Source: Simplicispira sp. 125
GTDB lineage: Bacteria > Pseudomonadota > Gammaproteobacteria > Burkholderiales > Burkholderiaceae_C
NCBI RefSeq assembly: GCF_003096555.1
Contig: NZ_QEKM01000001.1
Span: 310,001 to 374,000 of the forward strand
Reading direction: 5' to 3'
DNA: 64,000 nucleotides
The position numbers and the translations under genes are program-made. Of the stretch, positions 35,718 to 44,380 are shown piece by piece. Each line of letters begins with the position of its first letter. The first letter of the stretch is position 1. Below the pieces are notes generated by a model that ran no database searches, was not told the origin of the DNA, and worked only from the letters and a program-made list of their open reading frames with translations.

Positions 35718-36446
35718 ATGTTGGCTTCCTTGGCCTCGACTGCGTTGCTCATGGGGCTCGCAGGCGGGCCTCATTGTCTTGCCATGTGCGCCGCGCCGTG
35801 CTCTGTCGTGACCGGCCAGGCGCTGCCGCAGGTGCCTGACCAGGCGACCGAACATACACTGCATTGGCTGCCCCGCCCGGGCGGTTTGGCCCGCAGACTG
35901 GTGGCATACCACAGCGGGCGATTATTAGGCTATGCGGCCGTGGGTGCGTTGGCTGCCATGGCCATGCAGAGTCTGGCGTGGATGACGCAACACACGGCAG
36001 CGTTGCGCCCGGTCTGGACGTTCATGCATGTGGCCGTGCTCGCCTGGGGCCTGATGATGGTGCTGCAGGCACGCCAGCCGGCATGGGTGGAGCAGGCAGG
36101 ACGCAGCGTGTGGAATCGTGTCCGGCCATTGGTGCAGGCGCCGGGAGGCGTGTTTGTCACCGGATTTCTATGGGCCTTGATGCCTTGCGGGCTGCTGTAT
36201 TCGGCCTTGCTGGTGGCGGCCCTGAGTGGTGGCGCGTGGCAGGGAGCGCTGAGCATGGCGCTGTTTGGCGTGGGTAGCGGCTTGTGGTTGTTGGCTGGCC
36301 CGTGGCTGTGGCAGCACTTGCGTGTACGCATGAATGTCCTGCGCGCCAGTTGGGGGACCCGGTTTGCGGGTTTCTTGTTGATGGCTGTGGCCTGCTGGGC
36401 CTTGTGGATGGACCTGGTATACCGGCCGTCGCTGATCTGTCAGTAA
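35718..36446 (+). CDS. Sulfite exporter TauE/SafE-like membrane protein
   Basis: 242 residues with about six membrane helices. Starts MLASLASTALLMGLAGGPHC followed by LAMCAAPCS: Cys-rich first helix with an HC-x3-C-x3-C pattern as in the COG2836 family often linked to cytochrome cbb3 oxidase and copper handling. Six bases after hemN, so probably the same FNR-controlled operon. Exact substrate unknown; the C-x3-C pair could carry copper (inference). Confidence 0.85.
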   Translation: MLASLASTALLMGLAGGPHCLAMCAAPCSVVTGQALPQVPDQATEHTLHWLPRPGGLARRLVAYHSGRLLGYAAVGALAAMAMQSLAWMTQHTAALRPVWTFMHVAVLAWGLMMVLQARQPAWVEQAGRSVWNRVRPLVQAPGGVFVTGFLWALMPCGLLYSALLVAALSGGAWQGALSMALFGVGSGLWLLAGPWLWQHLRVRMNVLRASWGTRFAGFLLMAVACWALWMDLVYRPSLICQ

Positions 36447-36580
36447 TAGAAACCGCGTTATCTCAGTCCTTTTGTGGCGCAAAAGCGCCATTGGGGCGAT
36501 GTCAGCAAAAGTATCTCCAGATGGCTTGATAATGGGGCGCGCATTCCTTTCACGGGCCTTTTCCGCGACGCACCTCTGCA

Positions 36581-37885
36581 ATGGATGACAACACCGCCAT
36601 ACCTATCGCCATAGACCAATTGCGTATTGGTATGTACATCCAGCTCGGACTGAACTGGATGAGCCATCCTTTTCCCGTCAGCAGCTTCCGCATTGCCTCA
36701 GAGTCCCAGATCGAGATTCTGCGCGGATTGGGTCTTGCAGAAGTCCGCTACGTTCCTGCCAAGAGCGATCCTGCCCCCGCTACAGCGCTACTAGAGAAGG
36801 CGGCGACGTCCCTTGATCAGCGCCAGCAAAAAAATGGCACGGCGTCGGCCAGCCCTGCGACAGAGCAGGAAGATTCGGCCCTGCGGTTGCGGTTGCAGTT
36901 GCTGGAGCAGCATCGTCGGCTGGACGCCTGTGACCAGCGGTTCATGGCGGCCACGCGCAACTACCGCAAGCTCGTCGAGAAGGTGGAGGGCGGGCCTATG
37001 CTGGCGCGTCTTGAAAGCGAGGCGCTGGTCACCGACTGTGTGCAGGAGTTACTGCAAAACACGGAATCCGTGATCAGTCTGCTGTCCGAGGGCGTGGGCG
37101 AGCGCAATGCCTTGCATCCGGTCAACGTCATGGTGCTTTGTCTGCTGATGGGCAAGGCGCAAGGACTGTCGCCCGAGGGCATGCAGGACCTGGGTATGGC
37201 CGGGTTGTTGCATGACATCGGCAAGATGCGCTTGCCAGAATCCGTGAATGGCCCGCAGGAGGGGATGACACCGGCAGAGCAGGCCCGCTACCGCAGCCAT
37301 GTGGGTGAATCTGTGCGTCTGGGCCAAAGCATGGGTTTGTCCAGCGGCGTGCTGCTGGCCATTGCGCAGCACCATGAAATGGCCGATGGCAGTGGTTTCC
37401 CCCTGCGGCTCAAGGGCGAGGAGTTGTGCCAGGCGGGGCGTACCCTGTCGTTGGTGAATCACTACGAGCGTTTGTGCAACCCGGGTCGCACAACCCCGGC
37501 CCTGACGCCCCATGAAGCCCTCTCCGTCATGTTTGCGCAGCAAAAAGGGTATTTCGATGCCGTTGTGCTGGGCACCTTCATTCGAATGATGGGCGTGTAT
37601 CCCCCGGGCTCGGTGGTGCAGCTGGTCAATGACCGCTATGCCATGGTGGTGTCGGTCAATTCCTCGCGGCCCTTGCGCCCCCGGGTGATCGTTCATGATG
37701 ACCGCGTCCCCCGGGACGAGGCACTGATTCTGGATCTGGAAAGCATGCCTGAACTGGGTATTCGTCGCAGTCTTCGTCCCTCGCAATTGCCCCGGGAGTC
37801 ACTTGAATATTTGTCGCCGCGCAAGCGCATTTGCTACTTCTTCGAAAGAGCCGTAGACCAGGCTGCTGTCGGGGAACGGGTGTGA
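36581..37885 (+). CDS. HD-GYP domain protein (putative c-di-GMP phosphodiesterase)
   Basis: 434 residues. N-terminal DUF3391-like domain (IAIDQLRIGMYIQLGLNWMS, about 8-70) and an HD-GYP domain (about 185-340): HD pair in LLHDIGKMRLP, HHEMADGSGFP where the GYP triplet reads GFP. Metal-binding HD residues remain, so activity is plausible. The gene overlaps the following GGDEF-EAL gene by four bases, suggesting a jointly made c-di-GMP module. Confidence 0.9.
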   Translation: MDDNTAIPIAIDQLRIGMYIQLGLNWMSHPFPVSSFRIASESQIEILRGLGLAEVRYVPAKSDPAPATALLEKAATSLDQRQQKNGTASASPATEQEDSALRLRLQLLEQHRRLDACDQRFMAATRNYRKLVEKVEGGPMLARLESEALVTDCVQELLQNTESVISLLSEGVGERNALHPVNVMVLCLLMGKAQGLSPEGMQDLGMAGLLHDIGKMRLPESVNGPQEGMTPAEQARYRSHVGESVRLGQSMGLSSGVLLAIAQHHEMADGSGFPLRLKGEELCQAGRTLSLVNHYERLCNPGRTTPALTPHEALSVMFAQQKGYFDAVVLGTFIRMMGVYPPGSVVQLVNDRYAMVVSVNSSRPLRPRVIVHDDRVPRDEALILDLESMPELGIRRSLRPSQLPRESLEYLSPRKRICYFFERAVDQAAVGERV

Positions 37886-40326
37886 GCTGCGGCGCGCAAG
37901 AGAGTCTCTGGCAAGCTGCGTTTGACGGATTGCAAGAAGCTGTCTGGCTGGTGGATGCATGCGCGCGCACCATCGTTTTTGCCAACCAGCGTGCCGCGCA
38001 GCTGGTGGGTTTGCCCAGAGCCGCCCTGATAGGCGTGCCGGTGGAGCGTCTGGCGGCTACCCCCGAAGACCAGTGTTTCTGGTCCGACACTGAAGAGGTG
38101 CTGACCCAGGGCATTCATTCCATGACCAGCCTGCTGCGGGGCGACGGCCAGTTGGTTCCGGTCGAGCGCAAGGTGGTGCCGTTCCGTGCGGAGGGAGCCC
38201 GGGTGTTGCTGCTGGTCAGCATGGTCGATTGCAGCGCCCGCCAGGCGGTCGAACGCGACCTGGAGACCTTGCTGGCAGAGTTGCGCGCCACGCTGGATTC
38301 GGCTGCCGATGGCATGCTGGTCTGCGGGCTGCACGGGGAAGTACGGGCTTTCAACCAGCGCCTGGTACAAATATGGGGCATGCCCCAAGAACTGCTGCTG
38401 CAACGCAATGACGACCAGGTGCATGCCTTTCTGGCCTCGCGCGTACGGCATCCTGATACCTACCGGGCTCGGCTGGAAGCAATTGCCACAGACGCTCAGG
38501 GGCAGAGCCAGGACGTGATCGAACTGCAGGGTGGCCGGCTCTTGGAGCGGCGCAGCGTGCCCCAGTGGAGCCATGGCGGGGTGACGGGACGGGTCTATTC
38601 GTTTCGTGACATCACGCTGGAGGTACAGGCGCAAACCGCCTTGCGCCTGGCGGCCAGGGTGTTTGATTCGAGCCCTTATCCAATTTTCATTGCCGACGAC
38701 CAGCATCGCCTGGTACGACTTAATCCAGCCTGCGAACAGCTTTTTGGACGCACCAGCCAAAGCCTGCAAAGGTGCGATGTGGTCGGTTTTCTGGGTGTAG
38801 GCGCGGCCCGCCAGTTCATGGAGGGTGTGCAGGCCGAGTGGCAGCATGGAGGCCTGTGGAAAGGCGAGTTATGGCTGCCCCGCGAAGACGACAGTGGTTG
38901 TGCGATCCATCTCTCCTGGGTGGTGCTGCGCGACAAGGAGGGTAGGATTGAGCAAAGCATTGGCTTCGTGCGTGACCTGACCCAGCAGCATGCCGCGCAG
39001 AAACGTATCGACGAACTTGCCTACAGCGATGCCCTCACCGGGCTACCCAATCGGCTTTTGCTGTCGCAAAAAGTGGACTCCGCCATCCGCGCGGCACGGC
39101 CAGACGGCACGGGCTTCGCCATCCTGTTCCTGGATCTCGATCGGTTCAAGGTCATCAACGATTCTCTGGGCCATCTTTTTGGTGACAAGGTGCTGCAGTT
39201 GGTCACCACACGCTTGCAAACCTGCCTGCGCCAGACCGACATGCTGTGCCGCATTGGTGGTGATGAATTTGCCATGTACCTGCATGCAGGCGATGCTTCG
39301 GGCGCCGAGCAGGTGGCGCGCCGCATGCTCGATGTCATGCGCCACCCTTTCACACTTGATGGCATGGGGTTTTCCATCCAGTGCAGCATCGGAGTGTCCC
39401 TGTATCCCCAGGACGGCCGGTCTCTGGACGAGCTGATCAAGCAGGCCGACACAGCCATGTACCGGGTGAAGGAGCGTGGGCGCGGCAGTTTTGGTTTTTA
39501 CCAGCCGCAAATGAATGCCAATCTGCTGGAACGGATGCAGATGGAGCACGCCATGCGCCACGCTCTGGAGAACCAGCGCATGAGTGTGCACTACCAGCCC
39601 CAGGTGGATATGGCCTCAGGCCGCATCATTGGTGCGGAGGCCCTTTTGCGCTGGACGGACCCGGACCTGGGCTGTGTCGGGCCGGGCGTTTTCATTCCGT
39701 TGGCCGAGGAAACAGGCTATATCGTCCCCCTGGGGGCGTGGGTGCTGGAGCAGGCCGTGCAGGAGGCCGTGCGCTGGAAACAGGCGGGCACACCCATCGT
39801 GGTGTCGGTGAATGTCTCCGCACTGGAAATGCGGCAGCCCGATTTCATCGAGCGCCTGACCCGGGTACTGCGAGAAAACGAGTTGCCGGCCGAGTTGCTG
39901 GAATTGGAGTTGACCGAATCCATCCTGTTGCAGGACGCCCAGGAAGCCGCCCAGCGGCTGGAGGTGGTGGCCGCCCTGGGCGTGGCGCTGGCCATTGACG
40001 ATTTTGGAACCGGTTATTCGAGCCTTGCCTACCTCAAAAACCTGCCCATCCACAAGCTCAAGGTCGACCAGTCTTTTGTGCGCGGCTTGCCCGATGATGA
40101 CGGCGACCACGCCATCGTCAGTGCCATCGTGTACCTGGGCCGATCCTTGCGTCTGTGCGTGGTGGCCGAAGGGGTGGAAACACTGGCCCAGCGTGCAGCG
40201 CTGCAGCAAATGCAGTGCGACCAGTACCAGGGCTATCTGTGTTCGCCTGCACTGCCGGCGCTGGAATTTGCGGCTTTGCTGGCCCGGCAAGCATCGGGCT
40301 CAGGCATCGTGGTCACGCCGCCGTAA
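37882..40326 (+). CDS. PAS-GGDEF-EAL c-di-GMP turnover protein
   Basis: About 814 residues. PAS-like segments at about 10-125, 135-255 and 265-385, then GGDEF (about 395-555, with intact IGGDEFAMYLH) and EAL (about 570-805; AEALLRW, DDFGTGYSSL). Both catalytic signatures look complete, so it could make and/or break c-di-GMP. The start is inferred as GTG 37882, which overlaps the stop of the HD-GYP gene (GTGA), with GGGGAA just upstream. No membrane segment: a cytosolic sensor. Confidence 0.9.
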   Translation: MSCGAQESLWQAAFDGLQEAVWLVDACARTIVFANQRAAQLVGLPRAALIGVPVERLAATPEDQCFWSDTEEVLTQGIHSMTSLLRGDGQLVPVERKVVPFRAEGARVLLLVSMVDCSARQAVERDLETLLAELRATLDSAADGMLVCGLHGEVRAFNQRLVQIWGMPQELLLQRNDDQVHAFLASRVRHPDTYRARLEAIATDAQGQSQDVIELQGGRLLERRSVPQWSHGGVTGRVYSFRDITLEVQAQTALRLAARVFDSSPYPIFIADDQHRLVRLNPACEQLFGRTSQSLQRCDVVGFLGVGAARQFMEGVQAEWQHGGLWKGELWLPREDDSGCAIHLSWVVLRDKEGRIEQSIGFVRDLTQQHAAQKRIDELAYSDALTGLPNRLLLSQKVDSAIRAARPDGTGFAILFLDLDRFKVINDSLGHLFGDKVLQLVTTRLQTCLRQTDMLCRIGGDEFAMYLHAGDASGAEQVARRMLDVMRHPFTLDGMGFSIQCSIGVSLYPQDGRSLDELIKQADTAMYRVKERGRGSFGFYQPQMNANLLERMQMEHAMRHALENQRMSVHYQPQVDMASGRIIGAEALLRWTDPDLGCVGPGVFIPLAEETGYIVPLGAWVLEQAVQEAVRWKQAGTPIVVSVNVSALEMRQPDFIERLTRVLRENELPAELLELELTESILLQDAQEAAQRLEVVAALGVALAIDDFGTGYSSLAYLKNLPIHKLKVDQSFVRGLPDDDGDHAIVSAIVYLGRSLRLCVVAEGVETLAQRAALQQMQCDQYQGYLCSPALPALEFAALLARQASGSGIVVTPP

Positions 40327-41131
40327 GGCCCTTCCAGAGCATGTAAACCGCCAGCCCCAGCAGCAGGGCGGCAAACACCCGCTTGAGCTGCGCCACGGGC
40401 AGCTGGTGTGCGGCGCGGGCGCCCAGTGGTGCTGTGAGCACACTGAACATCGCAATCGTGACCAGGGCGGGTAGCCACACATAGCCCAGGGATGCTGGGG
40501 GCAGCCCGGTGGCGGACTGGCCGCTGACCACATAACCGACGGCATTGGCCAGAGCAATGGGAAAACCCAGCGCAGCACTGGTGGCTACGGCATTGTGAAT
40601 GGGTATGTTGCACCACACCATGAAAGGCACGCTGACGAATCCCCCGCCAGCGCCCACCATGCCCGAGAGAAAACCGATGCTGCTGCCTGCCGCCAGTTGC
40701 CCTGCTGTGCCGGGCATTTGGCGTGTAGGCGCTGGCTTTTTGTTGCGCAGCATCTGGTAGGCCGAAAAACTGACAAAGCAGGCGAATACGATGGCCAGCA
40801 CCGAGCCTTTGAGCAGTGCGAAAACGCCCAGGCTTGCGGCCATGCTGCCCAGCACAATGCCGGGGGCCAGCCGCCGGGCAATGTCCCAGCGCACGGCGCC
40901 GCGCTGGTGGTGGGCGCGCACGCTGGAAATGGACGTAAAAACGATGGTAGCCATGGACGTGGCAATGGCCATCTTCACGGCCAGCCCCGGGGCCACCTGC
41001 TGTTGGCCGAGGAAATAGGTCAGGAAGGGCACCAGCACCATGCCGCCGCCAATGCCCAGCAGCCCAGCGAGAAAACCAGTGCCCAGGCCCAGCAGAGCCA
41101 GTTCAGCGATCAAAAGGGGGTCGAGCAGCAT
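40313..41131 (-). CDS. TSUP family permease (TauE/SafE)
   Basis: 272 residues, about eight membrane helices, duplicated half with GIGGGMVLVPFLTYFLG near the N-terminus and VGAGGGFVSVPFMVW in the second half, the TSUP hallmark. Members export sulfite, sulfoacetate or other organosulfur/carboxylate anions; substrate unknown. Overlaps the end of the GGDEF-EAL gene tail to tail by 14 bases. Confidence 0.9.
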   Translation of the reverse strand: MLLDPLLIAELALLGLGTGFLAGLLGIGGGMVLVPFLTYFLGQQQVAPGLAVKMAIATSMATIVFTSISSVRAHHQRGAVRWDIARRLAPGIVLGSMAASLGVFALLKGSVLAIVFACFVSFSAYQMLRNKKPAPTRQMPGTAGQLAAGSSIGFLSGMVGAGGGFVSVPFMVWCNIPIHNAVATSAALGFPIALANAVGYVVSGQSATGLPPASLGYVWLPALVTIAMFSVLTAPLGARAAHQLPVAQLKRVFAALLLGLAVYMLWKGLTAA

Positions 41132-41181
41132 GCGGCGCGGGGGAGAAAAGGCGGGGTGCGCCGGAGCGGGGCAGAAGAGGT

Positions 41182-41352
41182 GTCTGCGAATGCCACCGGA
41201 CCCTCATCCTGAACCGGGGGTTCAGGTGGGCGAGGGCAGCCAGGCGTTGGGTTCATCTGACGCGAGATGATCACGCTCACCGGGCGATGTACCAAGCCCG
41301 TGCTCAATGAGCATTGGTTCAAGGAAATATAAAGCCCGGCGGCACCGCAGAC
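41182..41352 (-). ncRNA. ssrS: 6S RNA
   Basis: Directly downstream of zapA, the conserved position of ssrS. The ends form the long closing stem: GTCTGCG/CGCAGAC plus GTGCCGCCGG with CCGGTGGCAT; the middle is an extended imperfect hairpin (about 170 bases), as needed to mimic an open promoter and bind sigma-70 RNA polymerase. A TACAAT box ends seven bases before the predicted 5' end. Exact termini are estimates. Confidence 0.85.
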
Positions 41353-41358
41353 CATTGC

Positions 41359-41364
41359 ATTGTA
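41359..41364 (-). promoter_or_regulatory. -10 element of 6S RNA
   Basis: TACAAT on the minus strand, placing the start at about 41352; no good -35 box was seen. Confidence 0.55.
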
Positions 41365-41387
41365 GGCGCAGCACGGGGGCTGTGCGT

Positions 41388-41735
41388 TCAGATCAGGCGG
41401 CCGTCATTGCCCAGGGCTTCGTCCAGGCGCTGCACCAGGGCGCGCAGGCGATCATCGCCATCATGGGGGTCTGTGGCCGGCAGTGCAACGGTTTCTGCTG
41501 CTGGGGTGGCGCTGGCGGCGGCCAAGTCGGCGGACTCGCGGTCGGCCAGCTCAAACGCCATGTTCAGCGCGGCCAGCACGGCGATGCGTTCGCGTGCGCG
41601 CACCTTGCCCGCATCGCGGATGCGCAGCATGGCGGTGTCCACCCGCTCCACCGCTTCCAGTAGGCGCGACTCACGGCCTTCGGGGCAGCCAAGCAGATAG
41701 CTCTGCTGCATGATCTGCACCTCCAGCTGTTTCAT
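41388..41735 (-). CDS. zapA: Cell division protein ZapA
   Basis: 115 residues: KQLEVQIMQQSYLLGCPEGR at the start, then the helical ARERIAVLAALNMAFEL segment. ZapA crosslinks FtsZ filaments at midcell. The C-terminus is longer and Ala-rich compared with E. coli. Its ATG overlaps the stop of the ZapB-like gene (ATGA), and 6S RNA follows. Confidence 0.9.
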   Translation of the reverse strand: MKQLEVQIMQQSYLLGCPEGRESRLLEAVERVDTAMLRIRDAGKVRARERIAVLAALNMAFELADRESADLAAASATPAAETVALPATDPHDGDDRLRALVQRLDEALGNDGRLI

Positions 41736-41953
41736 TCGGAGTCCTTGGGGTCGGGTGATGTGGGCAGGCGCTCGATCAGGGAGTCCACCCGGGCGCGGGC
41801 GGCCTGCAGGCGTGAGCGCAGCGAATCGCGCTCCTGGGTGAGTGCGGCCACCTGTTCAGCCATGAGTTCGTTGGTGCGCTGCAGCTGTTCGTGGCGAACC
41901 AGCAGGCGCTCTACGCGCTCGGCAATCTGGTCGAGAGGAGACAAAGAGGCCAT
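41732..41953 (-). CDS. ZapB-like coiled-coil protein (TIGR02449/DUF904 type)
   Basis: 73 residues, almost wholly coiled coil (QIAERVERLLVRHEQLQRTN, then ELMAEQVAALTQERDSLRSR). Placed immediately before zapA with a four-base overlap. In proteobacteria this small coiled-coil partner of zapA is thought to act in division. Start ATG 41953 with AGGG upstream is preferred to 41983. Confidence 0.82.
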   Translation of the reverse strand: MASLSPLDQIAERVERLLVRHEQLQRTNELMAEQVAALTQERDSLRSRLQAARARVDSLIERLPTSPDPKDSE

Positions 41954-42002
41954 ACAGCCCTGGATTGTAGGCAGTTGCATCACAAAGCGCCGTAAAATCC
42001 AC

Positions 42003-42220
42003 GGTGTTGGTGCTCGCAGTGTGGTTCACATGCTGCAGTTCAACGGGAAGCAGGGAGGAGCGTGCCGCACGCGGCGCCCCCCGAGCCTGCGCTGCCCCCG
42101 CAACGGTCAGCGGCCGAATCGTTCGATTCACCTTTCACACCCAGTGCCACTGGGCGCCTTGAACAAGCGCCTGGGAAGGCCGTGAAAGGCGCGCCGCCAG
42201 CCCGGATACCGGCCAACACG
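42003..42220 (+). ncRNA. Cobalamin riboswitch upstream of btuB
   Basis: P1 closing stem GTGTTGG (42004-42010) with CCAACAC (42213-42219). Conserved parts: TTCAACGGGAAGC, CTGCCCCCGCAACGGTCA, and the B12 box AGCCCGGATACCGGCC (42199-42214). The aptamer ends 92 bases before btuB, with room for a ribosome-site or terminator switch; binding of adenosylcobalamin should lower btuB expression. Confidence 0.9.
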
Positions 42221-42312
42221 GTGGTTGCGTGCGCCTTCTGGCGTGCGTGGCCGTATCACCCATACGCTGGCGGGGAAGCCGGCCCGGGTTGTTTGCAGAC
42301 CTTGTGTTTTCC

Positions 42313-44217
42313 ATGAAAAATCATTTGCCCCACGTGCGCCCTATTGCGTCGCTGCGTCCTGTTGTCCTTGCTACGCTGTCGCTTTTCGCTGCCCATGCGG
42401 CGCACGCTCAGGAGGTTGCCGCTCCCATCCTTCTCGCGCAAAACCTGCGCGCCCCGCAGCTCTCCGAAACCGTGGTGACGGCCACGCGCACCGAGCAAGC
42501 TTTGTCTGACCTGGTGGCCGATGTGTCCATCGTCGACCGGGAGACCATCGAGTCCAGCGGCGCCACCGGGGTGGCCGACCTGCTGGCGCGCCTGCCCGGC
42601 GTCGAAATCACGCGCAACGGCGGCGTGGGCAATGCCAGCAGCGTGTATGTGCGCGGTGCCGAGCAGCGCTTTACAGCCGTGTATATCGACGGTGTGCGCA
42701 TCGACTCGCAGTCCACTGGCGGCGCAGTGTGGGAGCAGATTCCGCTCTCGCAGATCGAACGCATCGAGGTGTTGCGCGGCCCGGCCGCGGCGGTGTATGG
42801 CTCGGACGCCATTGGCGGTGTCATCCAGTTGTTCACCCGCAAGGGTGAAGGCCCGGCGGCGCCCTATGTCGGCATCGGCCTGGGCAACCAGGGTACGCGC
42901 AAGGTCGAGGCCGGCGTGAGCGGCGCGACCGGGCCCGAGGGCGCGCTGGACTATGCGCTGGGCCTGGCCCATGCGCGCAGCAGCGGCTTTGACAGCAAGT
43001 CCAGCGGCGCGCACAACCCCGACGATGACGGCTACCGCAGCACCAGCGCCACCGCGCGCCTGGGCTACCGCGTGAATGCGCAGCACCGCATCGGCGCCAA
43101 CCTGCTCGTGAGTCGGCTCAACTCAGGCTACGACGGCTTTACTTACAAGCCTACGGCGCCCGACGACGATCGCAACCTCAACCGCCTGCACACGGCGGGC
43201 GCGCACTGGGCCGCCCAGTGGAGCGACTCCTACAGCACGCGCGTTTCGGTGAACGAGTCGCTCAGCCGCTACGAGACTACACCCTCGCCCTACCTCACGC
43301 AAACGCAGTTGCGCGGCTACCTGTGGCAAAACGACTGGCGTCTGGGCGCGCACCGTCTGAGCGCTGCGCTGGAGCGCCGTGAGGACCAGCTTGAAAACGC
43401 CTCGCTGGTGGGTGGCACCACGCGCAGCCGTTCGCAGGACGCGCTGGCGCTGGGCTACGGTTTCAGCGCAGGCGCGCACAGCGTGCAAGCCAACCTGCGC
43501 CACGACAGCGACAGCGAATTCGGCGGCAAGGGCACCGGCAGCCTGGCCTACGGCTACGCCTTTGCACCGGGCTGGCGCGCCACCGCATCGGCGGGCACGG
43601 CATTTCGTGCGCCCACGCTGTACCAGCGCTTCAGCCAGTACGGCGACGCCTCGCTGCAACCCGAGACCAGCCGCAACGCTGAGCTGGGCCTGCGCTATGG
43701 GCAGGGCACAAGCGCCTTCTCGGCGGTGGTGTACCGCAACCGCGTGGCCAACCTGATCAACTTTGCCGCAGGCGGCACCTGTGGGGAGCCGTTTGGCTGC
43801 TACCTCAACACCGGCAATGCCGAATACAGCGGCGTGACGCTGGCAGGTTCCTACCAACTCGCCGGCGTGCAACTGCGTGGTTCGGTGGACTTCCAGAACC
43901 CGCACGACCGCGACACCGGCAAGCAGTTGGCACGGCGCGCCAAGCGCCACGCCACGCTGGGCGCCGACACAGTGCTTTCCGGCTGGACCCTGGGCGCCGA
44001 AATGCAGGCCTCGGGCCGCCGCTTTGACAATGCGGCCAATACCAAGGTGCTCGGCGGCTACACGCTGTTCAACCTGTATGCCAGCACACGCCTTGCCCGC
44101 GACTACACGCTGCTGGCGCGCATCGACAACGCGGCGGACAAAAACTACGAGACGGCTGGTACCTACGCGACTGGTGGGCGCCAACTCTACATCGGCCTGA
44201 AGTGGGAGCCATTGTGA
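42313..44217 (+). CDS. btuB: Vitamin B12 TonB-dependent receptor BtuB
   Basis: 634 residues. Signal peptide (VLATLSLFAAHAAHAQ), TonB box (SETVVTATR, about 51-59), plug domain with NGGVGNASSVYVRGAEQRFT and 22-strand barrel ending GGRQLYIGLKWEPL. Size and riboswitch control identify it as the cobalamin receptor. ATG 42313 is chosen because the longer frame (from 42229) runs through the end of the riboswitch. It probably works with the TonB/ExbB/ExbD system at 26-28 kb. Confidence 0.94.
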   Translation: MKNHLPHVRPIASLRPVVLATLSLFAAHAAHAQEVAAPILLAQNLRAPQLSETVVTATRTEQALSDLVADVSIVDRETIESSGATGVADLLARLPGVEITRNGGVGNASSVYVRGAEQRFTAVYIDGVRIDSQSTGGAVWEQIPLSQIERIEVLRGPAAAVYGSDAIGGVIQLFTRKGEGPAAPYVGIGLGNQGTRKVEAGVSGATGPEGALDYALGLAHARSSGFDSKSSGAHNPDDDGYRSTSATARLGYRVNAQHRIGANLLVSRLNSGYDGFTYKPTAPDDDRNLNRLHTAGAHWAAQWSDSYSTRVSVNESLSRYETTPSPYLTQTQLRGYLWQNDWRLGAHRLSAALERREDQLENASLVGGTTRSRSQDALALGYGFSAGAHSVQANLRHDSDSEFGGKGTGSLAYGYAFAPGWRATASAGTAFRAPTLYQRFSQYGDASLQPETSRNAELGLRYGQGTSAFSAVVYRNRVANLINFAAGGTCGEPFGCYLNTGNAEYSGVTLAGSYQLAGVQLRGSVDFQNPHDRDTGKQLARRAKRHATLGADTVLSGWTLGAEMQASGRRFDNAANTKVLGGYTLFNLYASTRLARDYTLLARIDNAADKNYETAGTYATGGRQLYIGLKWEPL

Positions 44218-44218
44218 G

Positions 44219-44340
44219 CTCAACCCCCTGTGGCGCTTCGCGCCTTCCCCCTTCTCTCACGCTTCGCGTGGGAAGGGGGACGCCGCCGGTGCGGCGGGGC
44301 GGCCCTTGCACGGCGGCCCGCGCCTGGTGCGGGCTAGGAT
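44219..44340 (+). repeat. GC-rich intergenic repeat, copy 1
   Basis: Starts two bases after the btuB stop. Shares with 48325-48450 the blocks CCCCCTG, CTTCCCCC, AGGGGGACGCC, GCGGCGGGGCGGCCCTTGC and GCCTGG. CTTCCCCC/GGGGGA arms around a CACGCTTCGCGTG loop form a strong hairpin that may end transcription or protect mRNA ends. Confidence 0.8.
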
Positions 44341-44380
44341 CAAGCGTTGTGGGTGTTATCCAACGCCAGGAGTTTGTGTG

